Shown piece by piece: positions 16,364-26,327 of a stretch of 64,000 nucleotides of DNA. This DNA comes from Billgrantia montanilacus. GTDB lineage: Bacteria; Pseudomonadota; Gammaproteobacteria; Pseudomonadales; Halomonadaceae. The notes below the pieces were generated by a model. The model searched no databases. It saw only the letters and a list, made by a program, of their open reading frames with translations, and was not told the DNA's origin. The stretch is taken from positions 62,001 to 126,000 of the forward strand of contig NZ_QPII01000006.1 of the NCBI RefSeq assembly GCF_003336675.1, in the 5' to 3' direction. The translations under genes were made by a program, and so were the position numbers. Numbering within the stretch: the stretch's first letter is position 1; each line of letters begins with the position of its first letter.

Positions 16364-16629
16364 GCGAGGAAACAGCCTTGAGCGCCTGCCGCCCCGGCTG
16401 CGGCGCCTGCTGCATTGCGCCGTCGATCAGCTCGGCGATCCCTGGCATGCCCGAGGGCAAGCCGGCCGGGGTACGCTGCGTGCAGCTCGACGAGAACAAC
16501 CTGTGCCGGCTGTTCGGCGACCCGCGGCGCCCGGCCGTGTGTGAACGCTTCGACTACGACCACTCCCTGTGCGGCGACGATCGCGATCAGGCACTGGAGC
16601 GGATCACCGCCCTGGAGCAGGCGACCTGA
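16360..16629 (+). CDS. YkgJ-family cysteine cluster protein
   Basis: An 89-residue zinc/iron-chelating cluster protein. CRPGCGACC near the N-terminus, then CVQL...CRLF and CERF, give the UPF0153/YkgJ pattern. The TTG at 16360 overlaps the upstream stop and has GCGGAGG seven bases before it. It is transcribed with the que genes, but no role in queuosine synthesis is established. REP cluster D begins directly after its stop. Confidence 0.85.
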   Translation: MSEETALSACRPGCGACCIAPSISSAIPGMPEGKPAGVRCVQLDENNLCRLFGDPRRPAVCERFDYDHSLCGDDRDQALERITALEQAT

Positions 16630-16630
16630 G

Positions 16631-17392
16631 CTGCGGCCTCCGCCAAGGCGCCTACCGGCGCCAGTCGAGATGCGGAGTCGGGGCGCCGAACCGAGCGCTC
16701 CAACAGAAACCCTTCATATGAGAAAAAGTTGTAGGAGCATCTTTAGATCGCGACTGGAGGCCGAAGGACTCCCGGCGGTGTTACCGATGTGACGACCACT
16801 GCCGACCTCGGCCGCCTCCGCCGAGGCGCCTAACGGCGCCAGTCGCGATGGAAACCAGCGCTCCAACAATGATTCTCTCCACCAACGCGAACCACGCCGC
16901 TGTATGAGAAGCTTCAGCTCACGACTGGAGGCCGCAGGCCTCCCGGCGGTGTTACCGATGTGATGACCACTGCCGACCTCGGCCACCTCCGCCGAGGCGC
17001 CTGACGGCGCCAGTCGCGATGAAACCAGCGCTCCAACAGCTGCCTTCTCCACGACGGTGCCACACATTGTTGGAGGAAGCTTCAGCTCCGGTCCGACGCA
17101 TCGGCGACTGGAGGCCGAAGGACTCCCTGCAGTGTTGCCGATGTTGGAGATAACGGATAACGCGGCAGCCTCCGCTGGGGCGCCTGGCGGCGCCAGTCGC
17201 GATGCAGAGCAGCGCTCCAACAGCTGTTGTTTCATGCCACGGTGGTGGCCGCTGGGGCGCCTGCCGGCGCCAGTCGCGATGGAAACCAGCGCGCCTACAG
17301 CTGTTCTTTCATGCCACGGTGGTGACGGCCGGGGCGCCTATCGGCGCCAGTCGCGATGCGGAGTCGGAGCGCCGAACCGAGCGCTCCTACAG
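16631..17392. repeat. REP/BIME cluster D
   Basis: Nine REP cores over ~760 bases between the YkgJ-like gene and the 3' end of the large regulator. Three forward elements (CGACTGGAGGCC) alternate with reverse ones, followed by a run of three reverse elements at ~17190-17360. One forward element (near 17090) carries the longer insert GGTCCGACGCATCGG before GACTGG. The final element runs up to the regulator's stop codon and may act as its convergent transcription barrier. Confidence 0.9.
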
Positions 17393-20300
17393 CTATGATT
17401 CCGCGTTCACTGCATGCGGCAGGCGGCGGTCCAGCAGGGTGCGCCAGCGGACGAGTACCGGCGCGTCGCTGTGGGTGACGTTGTTCAGCAGTTCACGGAA
17501 AAGCTCGCGGGCGGTTTCGTCCCGGGTGTCGACCAGGGTCAACCAGACTTCCAGGGCACAGAGTTCCTGATGCCGATTCTCGTGCAGGCGGGCAAACTCC
17601 AGCGCCTGCTCCACCAGTAGGCGCACCTCGGACTGAGGACGTGCCAGGCGGTGGCGAACGCTGGCCAGTTGTACGGCCAGCTCGGGCACGAACAGGGTGC
17701 TGCGCTCGCGGGCGATCAGCAGACACTGGTCGAGGTAATCCTCGGCTCTGGTCAGCTCGTCGAGGGCTACACAGGCGTCGCTGTACCAGAGGTTGGGCCG
17801 GTGGTAGCGGTCACGTCCGGTGATCTCGCCGAACTCTTCCTGGGCGCCATCCATGATACGCAGGCCATCACGGTCGCCGGAGAGTGCTCGGCGCCAGCCC
17901 AGCACGCCCTGCGCCGACACCTGCCACAGATGGAGATCCGGGGTTTCGGTCAGGGTGACCGCTTGCTCGGCGCGCTGCGCCGCCAGGTGGACGTGACCGA
18001 GCTGACGATAGAGCGCCGCGGCGAACAGCAGCGCCATTGCCAGCGAGCCGGGGTGACCGATCCGCTCGGCGAGGCGAATGGCGGACTCGACCTGCTGCTC
18101 GGCGCGACGATAGTCGCCGCGCAGGCAGATCGCCCAGCCCTGGAAGCAGGCCGCAGCCACCTGTGGGTGTTCGGAGAACGGCAGCCACTCGATCATCATC
18201 GGCTGCTCGAGGGGAGATATCTCGTCGAGGTGATCGTAGGCCTGGCTGACGCGTCCGGCCCAGTATTCACAATTGGCACGAGAATAGTCGGCCAGGCGAC
18301 GATAGCGCGGGTCTTCCAGCTGATTGGCGATGGACGCCAGGCTGGCGGCCAGCGAGAAGGCATCGGCATGGGCGTGGCGCTGGCTACAGCCGACCCAGAG
18401 CCCCCATTTCACCAGGAAGGCCTGCTCCAGGTCTTCGGTGTCGTCGGCGTTGCACCCTTCGCACTGGACCAGCAGCTCACGGGCCCGGACGAAACTTTCG
18501 TGGGCCGTGGGTGAACCGTGTCCTTCCAGGGCGAAGGCGGCCTGGCCGCGCACGGTGAGCAGGCTGATCTCACGCTCGCCCTGCTCTTCGACGTGGCGCA
18601 GGCTGGCGAGGCCGAAATCAGCCATTTTCAGGGCCGTGCGGTTGGCACTGACCTTGAGCGCTTCTCGGGCCGCCAGTTCGAAGTAGCGTGCGCCGCGAGC
18701 ATAGTGGCCGCTGCGGCGCAGGTGGGTGGCGAAGTCACCCGGGTGCCGGCCGATCCACATCGGGAACCGCTCTTCGATCAGGCTAACCACCTGACGGTGA
18801 ATGCGTACGCGAACGTCCCGCGGGCAAGAGAGATAGGCGGCTTCCTGAAGCAGCTGATGGCTGAACTGGAATTCACGGCAGCCACCCTCGCCACCGGCGG
18901 GTTCGATGATCTCCAGGCGGCGCATCTGCTCCAGGGCACGGTTGAGCTGCGCCATTTCCCAGCCGCTGCATTCAGCCAGGAAGTCCAGGCGGAAGCGCCG
19001 GCCGAGCACGGCAGCCACGTGGGCCACTTCCCGGTCACCGTCGAGCTGGTCGATACGCCCTGCCAGCAAACCCAGCAGGCCGCGCGGCAGCTCATCGAGG
19101 TGGACGCTGCGCCCTTCCCGGCGATCGATCTCCAGACGGCGGCAGATCTCCTGCATATAGAGCGGCACGCCATCGCAGCGTTCGATGATCTGACCACGCA
19201 GACGCGGGCTGAGGTGTAGCCGGTAACGCCGTGCCAGTTGGGAGAGCAGCCGCGACGACTGCATGGCATCGAGGTGGCCAAGCGTGACCTGCTGGTCCCA
19301 GTGCAGACGCGTAGGCAACGCCTCACGGCCATGATGGCTGGCCACCAGCAGGAAGGCGCAGTTGATCGGCAGCCGTGCCTGAAGGCCGGCCAGCACGCGG
19401 AAAGAGGGTTCGTCGAGCCACTGCAGGTCATCGATCATCAGCACCTGGGTACGCTCGGCGGCATGGCGCTCGATGACGCGGCAGAGCACGGCAACGACCA
19501 GGTCGGCCGCCTCCCCGCTCTTGGCCAGTTGAGCCACCTCGGGGGATTCACGAACCCCCAGCGCCTCTTCCAGCAGTCCCAGCTGGTTGCTGCTCAGGAC
19601 CAGCTCGGGGTGATCCTCGAGCAGTGCGGTCAGGCTTTCGACATTGAGTTCGCCGTCCAGGCGCCAGCGCAGCAGGGTACGCGCCACGCCGTAGGGTTCC
19701 AGCACCGAAAGGCGCGTCGTGGGCTGCCAGCAGATCGCTGCGTCGCGGCTCAGTTCCAACTGGCGAAACCCCACCATCAACGCCGACTTGCCCATGCCCG
19801 AGGCACCACGCACCAGCACGCTCTGACGTAGGCCGATGCCGGCACGAGCCAGGGCGTCGCGCAGGGTGCGCAGCGGCGCTTCGCGCCCGACCAGGCTGGG
19901 CGCCATGGCGTCTCGTCCGCCCTCGTTGTTCCCCAGTACCAGGGCTCTCAGGCGCACTCGGCCATCGCTCGCCACCAGCCGCGAGGAGAGACGCGGCTGC
20001 AGGTCCAGCGCTGGCGGCATGTGCTGGCTGGCCTCCTGTGAGATCACCAGTTCGCTGCCTTCCGCCGCCGTCATCAGTTCGAGGGCGTTCTGGGACACCT
20101 GCCCCAGCGGGTCGACCAACTGACGCTCGGGCAGGTAGACCACGCGGCCGCTGTTGAGACCGGCGGCCAGTTCGATACGCGGCGGCTCGTCTTCGCCGCT
20201 CCAGTGACGCGTAATCTCGTCGGGGAGCACTCGGCGGCAGTGCTCGTACAAGGCGACCAGCTCGGCCAGCTGGTGGGCCGGACCATGGGTACCGAAGCAC

Positions 20301-21310
20301 GCAAGGCCCAGGCCGCCGGTGGCCCCCGGCAGCCAGAAGCCGCCCAGGTGATGGCACTGCTGTTCCAGCCAGCGCATCAACTCGATCTGCAGCGCCAGGC
20401 AGGCACGGGTCTCGTCTCGGGCCGAGAATTCACCCTTCACCCGTAGACGTATGGCCATGACCGAGAGCTGGCGTTGCTCGATCTCATCCTCACGCAGCGG
20501 CGAGCTGCCGGCGGCAAGGGTGCGCGAGAAGGCGCCCTGCGGGGAGAGCCCCTGCAAGTCGGGGTTGCCGTCGGACCAGTAGCGTGCCAACTGCAGGAAG
20601 CCGGGCTCGGGCTGCTGACCGGAAAGGGCCAGCAGCTGCAGGTAGGCGCTGTACTGTTCGTGGGCGGCGGCCAGCTGGCCTTGTTCGGCGAGCTGGCGAA
20701 CCAGGCGCTCATGGAAGGGGCCATAGCCCGAGAAACGACTGACCAAGGCCTGCAACAGGTGATCCGGGACCTCGTCGTTGCTCTCGAGAATGGCCTCGGC
20801 AAAGCGGATGACCCGCTGCCGCCACTCGTTGCGCAGCTGCACCAGCCAGCGCTGGAATTCGGTGCAGGACGGCAGCTGCAGCTCCTCGACCAGGTCGCCA
20901 CGGTAGCGTTGAAGCAGTCGCTCCAGTGTCGCGATATCCTTGGGTCCCTCGAGGAGACCCTGGAGTTCGTTAAGGTCGAAGTGCCAGGCTTGCGGAAGCC
21001 GGAAGGCAATGGTCTGGCGGGATACCACCAGCACCCGCTCTGCCTCTTCCCCCAGCGACTGCCGCAAGCAGTGCAGGGCATGGCGCAGGTTGGTACGCCC
21101 GGAAGAGAGGCCCTGGTCGGGCCACAGCAACTCGGCCAGGCTGGCCCGGTTGACGGGTTGCTGGTGCAGCAGCAGATAGACCAGTAGCGCCTTGACCTTG
21201 TCGTAACTGAACTGGGTGAGAACGTCATCCCCTAGCGTCAGAGAAAACTGTCCAAACAGCGCTAGCTGATCCCATTCGTTATTATGAACGTCTTGTGGAG
21301 CGTCCTGCAT
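17393..21310 (-). CDS. SARP-type multidomain regulator: wHTH-BTAD, cyclase-like, AAA/STAND and TPR
   Basis: A 1305-residue protein. Residues ~17-110 form an OmpR-like winged helix (LLVYLLLHQQPVNRASLAEL and WPDQ...GRTNLRHALHCLR), followed by a bacterial transcriptional activator domain (~115-245). Residues ~280-430 resemble a degenerate class III cyclase domain (RQLSVMAIRL, AAGLNSGRVVY, QNALELMTAAEGSELVIS) but lack clear metal-binding aspartates. An ATPase follows, with Walker A RGASGMGKSAL at ~501-511 and Walker B VLMIDDLQWLDEP at ~623. The C-terminal ~500 residues are helical TPR-like. It is the last gene of a leftward unit after miaE (32 bases). Targets are unknown. Confidence 0.85.
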   Translation of the reverse strand: MQDAPQDVHNNEWDQLALFGQFSLTLGDDVLTQFSYDKVKALLVYLLLHQQPVNRASLAELLWPDQGLSSGRTNLRHALHCLRQSLGEEAERVLVVSRQTIAFRLPQAWHFDLNELQGLLEGPKDIATLERLLQRYRGDLVEELQLPSCTEFQRWLVQLRNEWRQRVIRFAEAILESNDEVPDHLLQALVSRFSGYGPFHERLVRQLAEQGQLAAAHEQYSAYLQLLALSGQQPEPGFLQLARYWSDGNPDLQGLSPQGAFSRTLAAGSSPLREDEIEQRQLSVMAIRLRVKGEFSARDETRACLALQIELMRWLEQQCHHLGGFWLPGATGGLGLACFGTHGPAHQLAELVALYEHCRRVLPDEITRHWSGEDEPPRIELAAGLNSGRVVYLPERQLVDPLGQVSQNALELMTAAEGSELVISQEASQHMPPALDLQPRLSSRLVASDGRVRLRALVLGNNEGGRDAMAPSLVGREAPLRTLRDALARAGIGLRQSVLVRGASGMGKSALMVGFRQLELSRDAAICWQPTTRLSVLEPYGVARTLLRWRLDGELNVESLTALLEDHPELVLSSNQLGLLEEALGVRESPEVAQLAKSGEAADLVVAVLCRVIERHAAERTQVLMIDDLQWLDEPSFRVLAGLQARLPINCAFLLVASHHGREALPTRLHWDQQVTLGHLDAMQSSRLLSQLARRYRLHLSPRLRGQIIERCDGVPLYMQEICRRLEIDRREGRSVHLDELPRGLLGLLAGRIDQLDGDREVAHVAAVLGRRFRLDFLAECSGWEMAQLNRALEQMRRLEIIEPAGGEGGCREFQFSHQLLQEAAYLSCPRDVRVRIHRQVVSLIEERFPMWIGRHPGDFATHLRRSGHYARGARYFELAAREALKVSANRTALKMADFGLASLRHVEEQGEREISLLTVRGQAAFALEGHGSPTAHESFVRARELLVQCEGCNADDTEDLEQAFLVKWGLWVGCSQRHAHADAFSLAASLASIANQLEDPRYRRLADYSRANCEYWAGRVSQAYDHLDEISPLEQPMMIEWLPFSEHPQVAAACFQGWAICLRGDYRRAEQQVESAIRLAERIGHPGSLAMALLFAAALYRQLGHVHLAAQRAEQAVTLTETPDLHLWQVSAQGVLGWRRALSGDRDGLRIMDGAQEEFGEITGRDRYHRPNLWYSDACVALDELTRAEDYLDQCLLIARERSTLFVPELAVQLASVRHRLARPQSEVRLLVEQALEFARLHENRHQELCALEVWLTLVDTRDETARELFRELLNNVTHSDAPVLVRWRTLLDRRLPHAVNAES

Positions 21311-21342
21311 GTTGGGAACCCTGCATGGCGAAAGCGGTGGGC

Positions 21343-22050
21343 TCAGCCCGGCACACCACTATGAAAACGAAACGCCTTGTCCGGCGTGGCTATCAGCTCT
21401 GCTTCGCGTTCGGCGAAAAAGGCAACCCGGTCGTCTATGGGCCCTGGAGCGAGATGCCGCGCCAACATTAGATAATCCTCGTAGTGACGACCTTCCGACT
21501 TAACCAGAGAGCGGTAGAACTTGGCAAGCTCGGGGTCCAGATGCGGAATCAGTCGAGCGAACCGTTCACAGCTGCGTGCCTCGATATAAGCGCCGATAAT
21601 CAGGATATCGACCAGTCGCGCCGGATCTTGAGAGCTCACATGTCGGCGAAGCCCTTCCGCATATCGGGAAGCGCTGAGATGCCGATAGACGATACCCCGA
21701 CTCTCCATCAGTTTCACTACCTGCTCGAAGTGCAGCAGCTCCTCACGGGCAAGCTGCGACATCTTGGTCAGCAGCAATGGCTCGTGAACGTAGCGATAGA
21801 GCAGGCTCATGGCGGTAGAGGCCGCCTTCTTTTCACACTGCGCATGATCGATCAGCAGCAGCTCGGGGTTCTCGAGTGCCCAGGCTACCCAGGCATCGGG
21901 TGTCGCGCAGGCGAGGAAGTCGAGCATGTCCGGCGGCAGCAGGGCCTCGTCGCTTGGTGCTTCCCCTATCTCTAAGATCGTCTCTGAGATCGGCTCTGAA
22001 ATGGGCTCTGAAATGGGCTTGGAACTCGGCTTGGAAATGGTCTCGGGCAT
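21343..22050 (-). CDS. miaE: tRNA-(ms2io6A)-hydroxylase MiaE
   Basis: Carboxylate-bridged diiron monooxygenase that hydroxylates the isopentenyl group of ms2i6A37 in tRNA. The 235-residue protein has iron-ligand motifs REELLHFEQ, EARSCERF and EGRHYEDY in a ferritin-like bundle. The N-terminus carries about 20 extra residues of near-repeats (SKP/SEPI units). It lies 27 bases after the DUF1289 gene and 32 bases before the SARP-like regulator, all leftward. A shorter start inside the repeat region is possible. Confidence 0.93.
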   Translation of the reverse strand: MPETISKPSSKPISEPISEPISETILEIGEAPSDEALLPPDMLDFLACATPDAWVAWALENPELLLIDHAQCEKKAASTAMSLLYRYVHEPLLLTKMSQLAREELLHFEQVVKLMESRGIVYRHLSASRYAEGLRRHVSSQDPARLVDILIIGAYIEARSCERFARLIPHLDPELAKFYRSLVKSEGRHYEDYLMLARHLAPGPIDDRVAFFAEREAELIATPDKAFRFHSGVPG

Positions 22051-22077
22051 GGCATTGGCTCGGATGTGGTGCGATCG

Positions 22078-22557
22078 TTATGTCGATTCCGGAGGTACGA
22101 CTAAAGAGACGCGATTACGGTGCGCCTGCTGCTGTGCCTGCCGACATTCGGCGGCCTCGGCCAGCGCCTGGCTGAGCCGTGCGTGTAGTTCTGCGACATC
22201 CAGGCCAAGGGCGGCTTCGACAGGCACAAGACCGTACCGCGGCAGAGCCTGGATGCGCGTACGCCCCACCCGCAGCAGCTCCACCGCGCGCGATAGCGCC
22301 GGCTGCTCTGGGCGAAAGCGGATGCCGTGACGCTGCAGCTGCGCTTCGAGGAGCTCGGGGTCCACCACGCGCAGGAAGCGACCGGCCACGGCGTCCCGTA
22401 GTGCGTCCAGCTCCGCCATGCGGGCTTCACGTTCGTCACCGGACAGGCCGAACCAGTCGAGTATTTCATTATCGCCACGCTGGCATCCGCGACAGACCGG
22501 ATCACCGAGAGTGGTGGAACAGAGCCCTACGCAGGGGGACGTGATACTGGCAGCCAT
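22078..22557 (-). CDS. DUF1289 domain protein
   Basis: A 159-residue protein. The N-terminal SPCVGLCSTTLGDPVCRGCQ is the four-Cys DUF1289 motif, thought to bind a metal or Fe-S cluster. The remaining ~110 residues are predicted helical and not recognised. I start at ATG 22557 (MAASITSPC), which places the domain at the N-terminus as in the family; GAGG lies ten bases upstream. It is the first gene of the leftward set with miaE and divergent from acnB. Confidence 0.85.
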   Translation of the reverse strand: MAASITSPCVGLCSTTLGDPVCRGCQRGDNEILDWFGLSGDEREARMAELDALRDAVAGRFLRVVDPELLEAQLQRHGIRFRPEQPALSRAVELLRVGRTRIQALPRYGLVPVEAALGLDVAELHARLSQALAEAAECRQAQQQAHRNRVSLVVPPEST

Positions 22558-22715
22558 GTGACTTCGACCTCGATCGTTACCCTCTCTTACCCTCTTTGTT
22601 TCGGCGCCCATGGTAACGCGACAGGAACCCGTCGAGGAGGCTTGATCCGGCGAAATTTGTAACCGGACAAACATCGCGCCGACCAAAGTTCAAGGCGGCC
22701 ATGACGGGGGTCTCC

Positions 22716-22744
22716 TTAACATTGTCGACAGTTTGGCGTAGAAT
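22716..22744 (+). promoter_or_regulatory. Probable acnB sigma70 promoter
   Basis: TTAACA (22716-22721), a 17-base spacer and TAGAAT (22739-22744), each a 5/6 match to consensus. It lies in the 293-base divergent gap and would leave a leader of ~100 bases before acnB. Confidence 0.55.
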
Positions 22745-22850
22745 CGCCGCACCCAGTGACACGATTGTTTCACCAGCCGAAGCCACCATTTCGCCGATTC
22801 TGGCGCTGTCAGGGCGTGCTTTGGCCACCACTATAGAAGAGGGCCCCAAC

Positions 22851-25454
22851 GTGCTTGAAGCCTATCGCCAACATGTCGAGGAACGCGCCGCCGAGGGCGT
22901 CCCGCCGAAGCCTCTGAATGCCGAGCAGGTCGCCGCGCTGGTCGAGCTGCTGAAGAATCCGCCCGCCGGTGAAGAGGAATTCGTTCTCGACCTGCTGACC
23001 AACCGCGTTCCGCCGGGCGTGGACGAGGCAGCCTACGTCAAGGCCGGCTTCCTGACCGCCATCGCCAAGGGCGAGGCCAACTCTCCTCTGATCGACAAGG
23101 TGCACGCCGTCAAGCTGCTGGGCACCATGCAGGGCGGCTATAACATCGTTTCGCTGGTCGAACTGCTCGACGATGCCGAACTGGCCAAGGAGACGGGCGA
23201 GCAGCTCAAGCACACCCTGCTGATGTTCGACGCCTTCCACGACGTGGAGGAGCGGGCCCGCGCCGGCAACGCCGTGGCCAAGGACGTCCTCCAGTCCTGG
23301 GCCGAGGCGGAGTGGTTCCTCTCGAAGCCTGCACCGGCCGAGAAGGTCACCCTGACCGTGTTCAAGGTACCCGGCGAGACCAACACCGACGACCTCTCCC
23401 CCGCCCCGGATGCCTGGTCGCGCCCCGACATTCCGCTGCATGCCAACGCCATGCTCAAGAACGAGCGCGAGGGCATCGTGCCCGAAGTGCCCGGCACCAC
23501 CGGCCCGCTCAAGCAGATCGAAGAAGTGAAGGCCAAGGGCTTCCCGGTCGCCTACGTCGGCGACGTGGTCGGCACCGGCTCCTCGCGCAAGTCCGCCACC
23601 AACTCGGTGCTGTGGTTCTTCGGCGACGACATTCCCAACGTGCCCAACAAGCGCGCCGGCGGCTTCTGCTTCGGTGGCAAGATCGCCCCCATCTTCTTCA
23701 ACACCATGGAAGATTCCGGGGCCCTGCCCATCGAGATGGACGTTGCCAACATGGAAATGGGCGACGTCATCGACGTCTACCCCTATGAAGGCAAGGTGTG
23801 CAAGCACGGCACCGACGAGGTCGTCACCACCTTCGAACTCAAGACCCAGCTGATCCTCGACGAGGTGCGCGCCGGTGGCCGCATCCCGCTGATCATCGGT
23901 CGTGGCCTGACCGGCAAGGCGCGCGAGTCGCTGGGCCTCGCGCCCTCGGATGTCTTCCGCCTGCCCGAGCAGCCCAAGGACACCGGCAAGGGATTCACTC
24001 TGGCCCAGAAGATGGTCGGCAAGGCCTGCGGCCTGGATGGCGTGCGCCCGGGCATGTACTGCGAGCCGAAGATGACCACCGTGGGTTCCCAGGACACCAC
24101 CGGCCCGATGACCCGCGACGAGCTCAAGGACCTGGCCTGCCTCGGCTTCCAGGCCGACCTGGTGATGCAGTCGTTCTGCCACACCGCCGCCTACCCGAAG
24201 CCGGTCGACGTGGATACCCACCACACCCTGCCCGACTTCATCATGAACCGCGGCGGCGTCTCGCTGCGCCCGGGTGACGGCATCATTCACAGCTGGCTGA
24301 ACCGCATGCTGTTGCCCGACACCGTGGGCACCGGCGGCGACTCCCACACCCGCTTCCCGATGGGCATCTCCTTCCCGGCGGGCTCGGGCCTGGTTGCCTT
24401 CGCTGCCGCCACCGGCGTCATGCCGCTGGACATGCCGGAGTCGGTGCTGGTCCGCTTCAAGGGCAAGCGTCAGCCCGGCGTCACCCTGCGTGATCTGGTC
24501 CACGCCATTCCCTATTACGGGATCAAGAATGGCCTGCTGACCGTGGCCAAGGCGGGCAAGAAGAACGCGTTCTCCGGCCGCGTGCTGGAAATCGAAGGCC
24601 TTGACGACCTCACCGTCGAGCAGGCCTTCGAGCTCTCCGACGCCTCTGCCGAACGTTCAGCCGCCGGCTGCACCATTACTCTCTCCGAAGAGAGCGTCGC
24701 CCAGTACCTGAACTCCAACATCACCCTGCTCAAGTGGATGCTCAGCAACGGCTACGGCGAAGAGCGCACCATCAGCCGCCGCATCGCGGCAATGGAAGAG
24801 TGGCTGGCCAACCCCAGCCTGATGCGCGCCGACAAGGACGCCGAGTACGCCGAGATCGTCGAGATCGATCTCGACGAAATCAAGGAGCCGATCCTCTGCG
24901 CGCCGAACGATCCTGACGACGCCCGCCTGCTCTCCGAGGTGGCTGGCGAAAAGATCGATGAGGTGTTCATCGGTTCTTGCATGACCAACATCGGCCACTT
25001 CCGCGCCGCGGGCAAGCTGCTAGAGAAGCAGCCGGCCGGCAGCCTGAAGACCCGCCTGTGGCTGGCACCGCCGACCAAGATGGACCAGCACCAGCTGACC
25101 GAAGAGGGCTATTACGGCATCTACGGTCGCGCCGGGGCGCGCATGGAAATGCCGGGCTGCTCGCTGTGCATGGGCAACCAGGCCCGCGTTGCCGCCAAGA
25201 GCACCGTGGTCTCCACCTCGACCCGCAACTTCCCCAACCGCCTGGGCGATGGCGCCAACGTCTACCTGGCGTCTGCCGAGCTGGCCGCGGTCGCTGCCGT
25301 CGAGGGACGCCTGCCGACGGTCGAGGAGTACCAGCGTTACATGGGAGAGTTCGACGCGATGGCCGGAGAGATCTATCGTTACATGAACTTCCATGAAATC
25401 GAGGAGTATCAGAAAGCCGCCTCGAATGTCATTCCCGTGGCCCAGGAAGCCTGA
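22851..25454 (+). CDS. acnB: Bifunctional aconitate hydratase B / 2-methylisocitrate dehydratase
   Basis: TCA-cycle aconitase B, interconverting citrate and isocitrate with a [4Fe-4S] cluster. The 867-residue length is typical. The order is AcnB-specific: N-terminal HEAT-like domain ([20 protein letters not shown]), then the swivel domain ([13 protein letters not shown]), then domains with cluster cysteines in SCMTNIGHF and [10 protein letters not shown]. The GTG at 22851 matches the family's N-terminus; upstream codons in frame have no homology. A strong terminator follows at 25544. Confidence 0.97.
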   Translation: MLEAYRQHVEERAAEGVPPKPLNAEQVAALVELLKNPPAGEEEFVLDLLTNRVPPGVDEAAYVKAGFLTAIAKGEANSPLIDKVHAVKLLGTMQGGYNIVSLVELLDDAELAKETGEQLKHTLLMFDAFHDVEERARAGNAVAKDVLQSWAEAEWFLSKPAPAEKVTLTVFKVPGETNTDDLSPAPDAWSRPDIPLHANAMLKNEREGIVPEVPGTTGPLKQIEEVKAKGFPVAYVGDVVGTGSSRKSATNSVLWFFGDDIPNVPNKRAGGFCFGGKIAPIFFNTMEDSGALPIEMDVANMEMGDVIDVYPYEGKVCKHGTDEVVTTFELKTQLILDEVRAGGRIPLIIGRGLTGKARESLGLAPSDVFRLPEQPKDTGKGFTLAQKMVGKACGLDGVRPGMYCEPKMTTVGSQDTTGPMTRDELKDLACLGFQADLVMQSFCHTAAYPKPVDVDTHHTLPDFIMNRGGVSLRPGDGIIHSWLNRMLLPDTVGTGGDSHTRFPMGISFPAGSGLVAFAAATGVMPLDMPESVLVRFKGKRQPGVTLRDLVHAIPYYGIKNGLLTVAKAGKKNAFSGRVLEIEGLDDLTVEQAFELSDASAERSAAGCTITLSEESVAQYLNSNITLLKWMLSNGYGEERTISRRIAAMEEWLANPSLMRADKDAEYAEIVEIDLDEIKEPILCAPNDPDDARLLSEVAGEKIDEVFIGSCMTNIGHFRAAGKLLEKQPAGSLKTRLWLAPPTKMDQHQLTEEGYYGIYGRAGARMEMPGCSLCMGNQARVAAKSTVVSTSTRNFPNRLGDGANVYLASAELAAVAAVEGRLPTVEEYQRYMGEFDAMAGEIYRYMNFHEIEEYQKAASNVIPVAQEA

Positions 25455-25499
25455 TAGGCTACGACACCGGAAGTATTATTTCGACTCCGATGCTCGCAC

Positions 25500-25575
25500 C
25501 ATCGAAGGCCACCACTCAAGGGTGACGGCCGGAGCCGATGACCAAAGCGCCCCCGTTTGGGGGCGCTTTTTTATG
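25500..25575 (+). repeat. Terminator-bearing direct repeat, left copy
   Basis: About 76 bases running from CATCGAAGG to TTTTTTATG. It is roughly 89% identical to 28448-28522, with one C indel and about seven substitutions. The two copies are in the same orientation and bracket the heme oxygenase-phytochrome pair. Confidence 0.85.
25544..25572 (+). terminator. Rho-independent terminator of acnB
   Basis: Perfect 11-bp stem AAAGCGCCCCC / GGGGGCGCTTT with a GTTT loop (25555-25558), followed by the rest of a six-T tract. Located 89 bases after the acnB stop. Confidence 0.92.
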
Positions 25576-25585
25576 CTCGAAACCC

Positions 25586-26206
25586 TCAGAGCGCCGCGTC
25601 GAGCGAGACAAGATAGTTCGCAAAGGCAGCCTGCGCCGCTGCTACCGCCCTATCGACATCCTCTGGTGGGCAGTGATGCTGGCCGAAGGCAAGAAAGCGC
25701 CGCCAGTGCCAGTCGGGTTCGGCGGCTGCGAAGAAGCGGTGTGGCACATCATCCCCGAGCCACTCGACCACCTGCCGGGCTATCACCTGTCCGCCGAGTC
25801 GCGAGCCATCCAGCACGTAGCGCAGGCCAACCAGGGCCGCTGGCGAATCGGCCACCTGGCATTCACTGCTACCCGGTAAGGGCAACACCGCTCCCAGTCC
25901 ATGCAGATCAGCCTCAAGCTGCGGAAGCCGGGGAGGGGCCGGTGACGCCTCGCCGATAGACAGGCCGAGGCATGCTGCGGACGCTGCCACCACAGCCTCC
26001 AGCTGGGCCTGGGGGCGATACAGTGCCAGGAGCGAGGCGGTATACGACGCCCGCGTCAGCCCTGGGCGCACCAGCTGTTGCAGTAAGGGATGATGATCCA
26101 ACCGACGATGGGCGCTGCGCGTGCCCTGACGCAACGCTTGCGCCACGGCGGGCACACTCTCGCCCCGGAACTGGCTGTTGACCCGGGTCACGCTGAGACT
26201 TTCCAC
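25586..26206 (-). CDS. Biliverdin-producing heme oxygenase (BphO type)
   Basis: Opens heme to biliverdin, the chromophore of bacteriophytochromes. The 206-residue protein has the proximal-His region TRSAHRRLDHHPLLQQL near residue 35 and the distal-helix region LVGLRYVLDGSRLGGQVIAR (~125-145) with the family's Gly-rich kink. It is transcribed divergently from the phytochrome gene, with ~120 bases between. No clear ribosome site precedes the GTG at 26206, so the start is uncertain by a few codons. Confidence 0.9.
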   Translation of the reverse strand: MESLSVTRVNSQFRGESVPAVAQALRQGTRSAHRRLDHHPLLQQLVRPGLTRASYTASLLALYRPQAQLEAVVAASAACLGLSIGEASPAPPRLPQLEADLHGLGAVLPLPGSSECQVADSPAALVGLRYVLDGSRLGGQVIARQVVEWLGDDVPHRFFAAAEPDWHWRRFLAFGQHHCPPEDVDRAVAAAQAAFANYLVSLDAAL

Positions 26207-26327
26207 ACAGCGCCAATCACCATGAACTCATACTCCTTCAAGACAGGATTCTGGTAGAGTAAGTCGATCATTCACGTCCAGCGCCCCGGCCCCATCCACA
26301 CCCTTGACAAATGAGGCCTCGAAGAGC

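Noticed and set aside
22809..24503. Minus-strand open frame of ~560 codons inside acnB
   Set aside because: Shadow of the strongly conserved AcnB coding sequence; no ribosome site and no recognisable domain.
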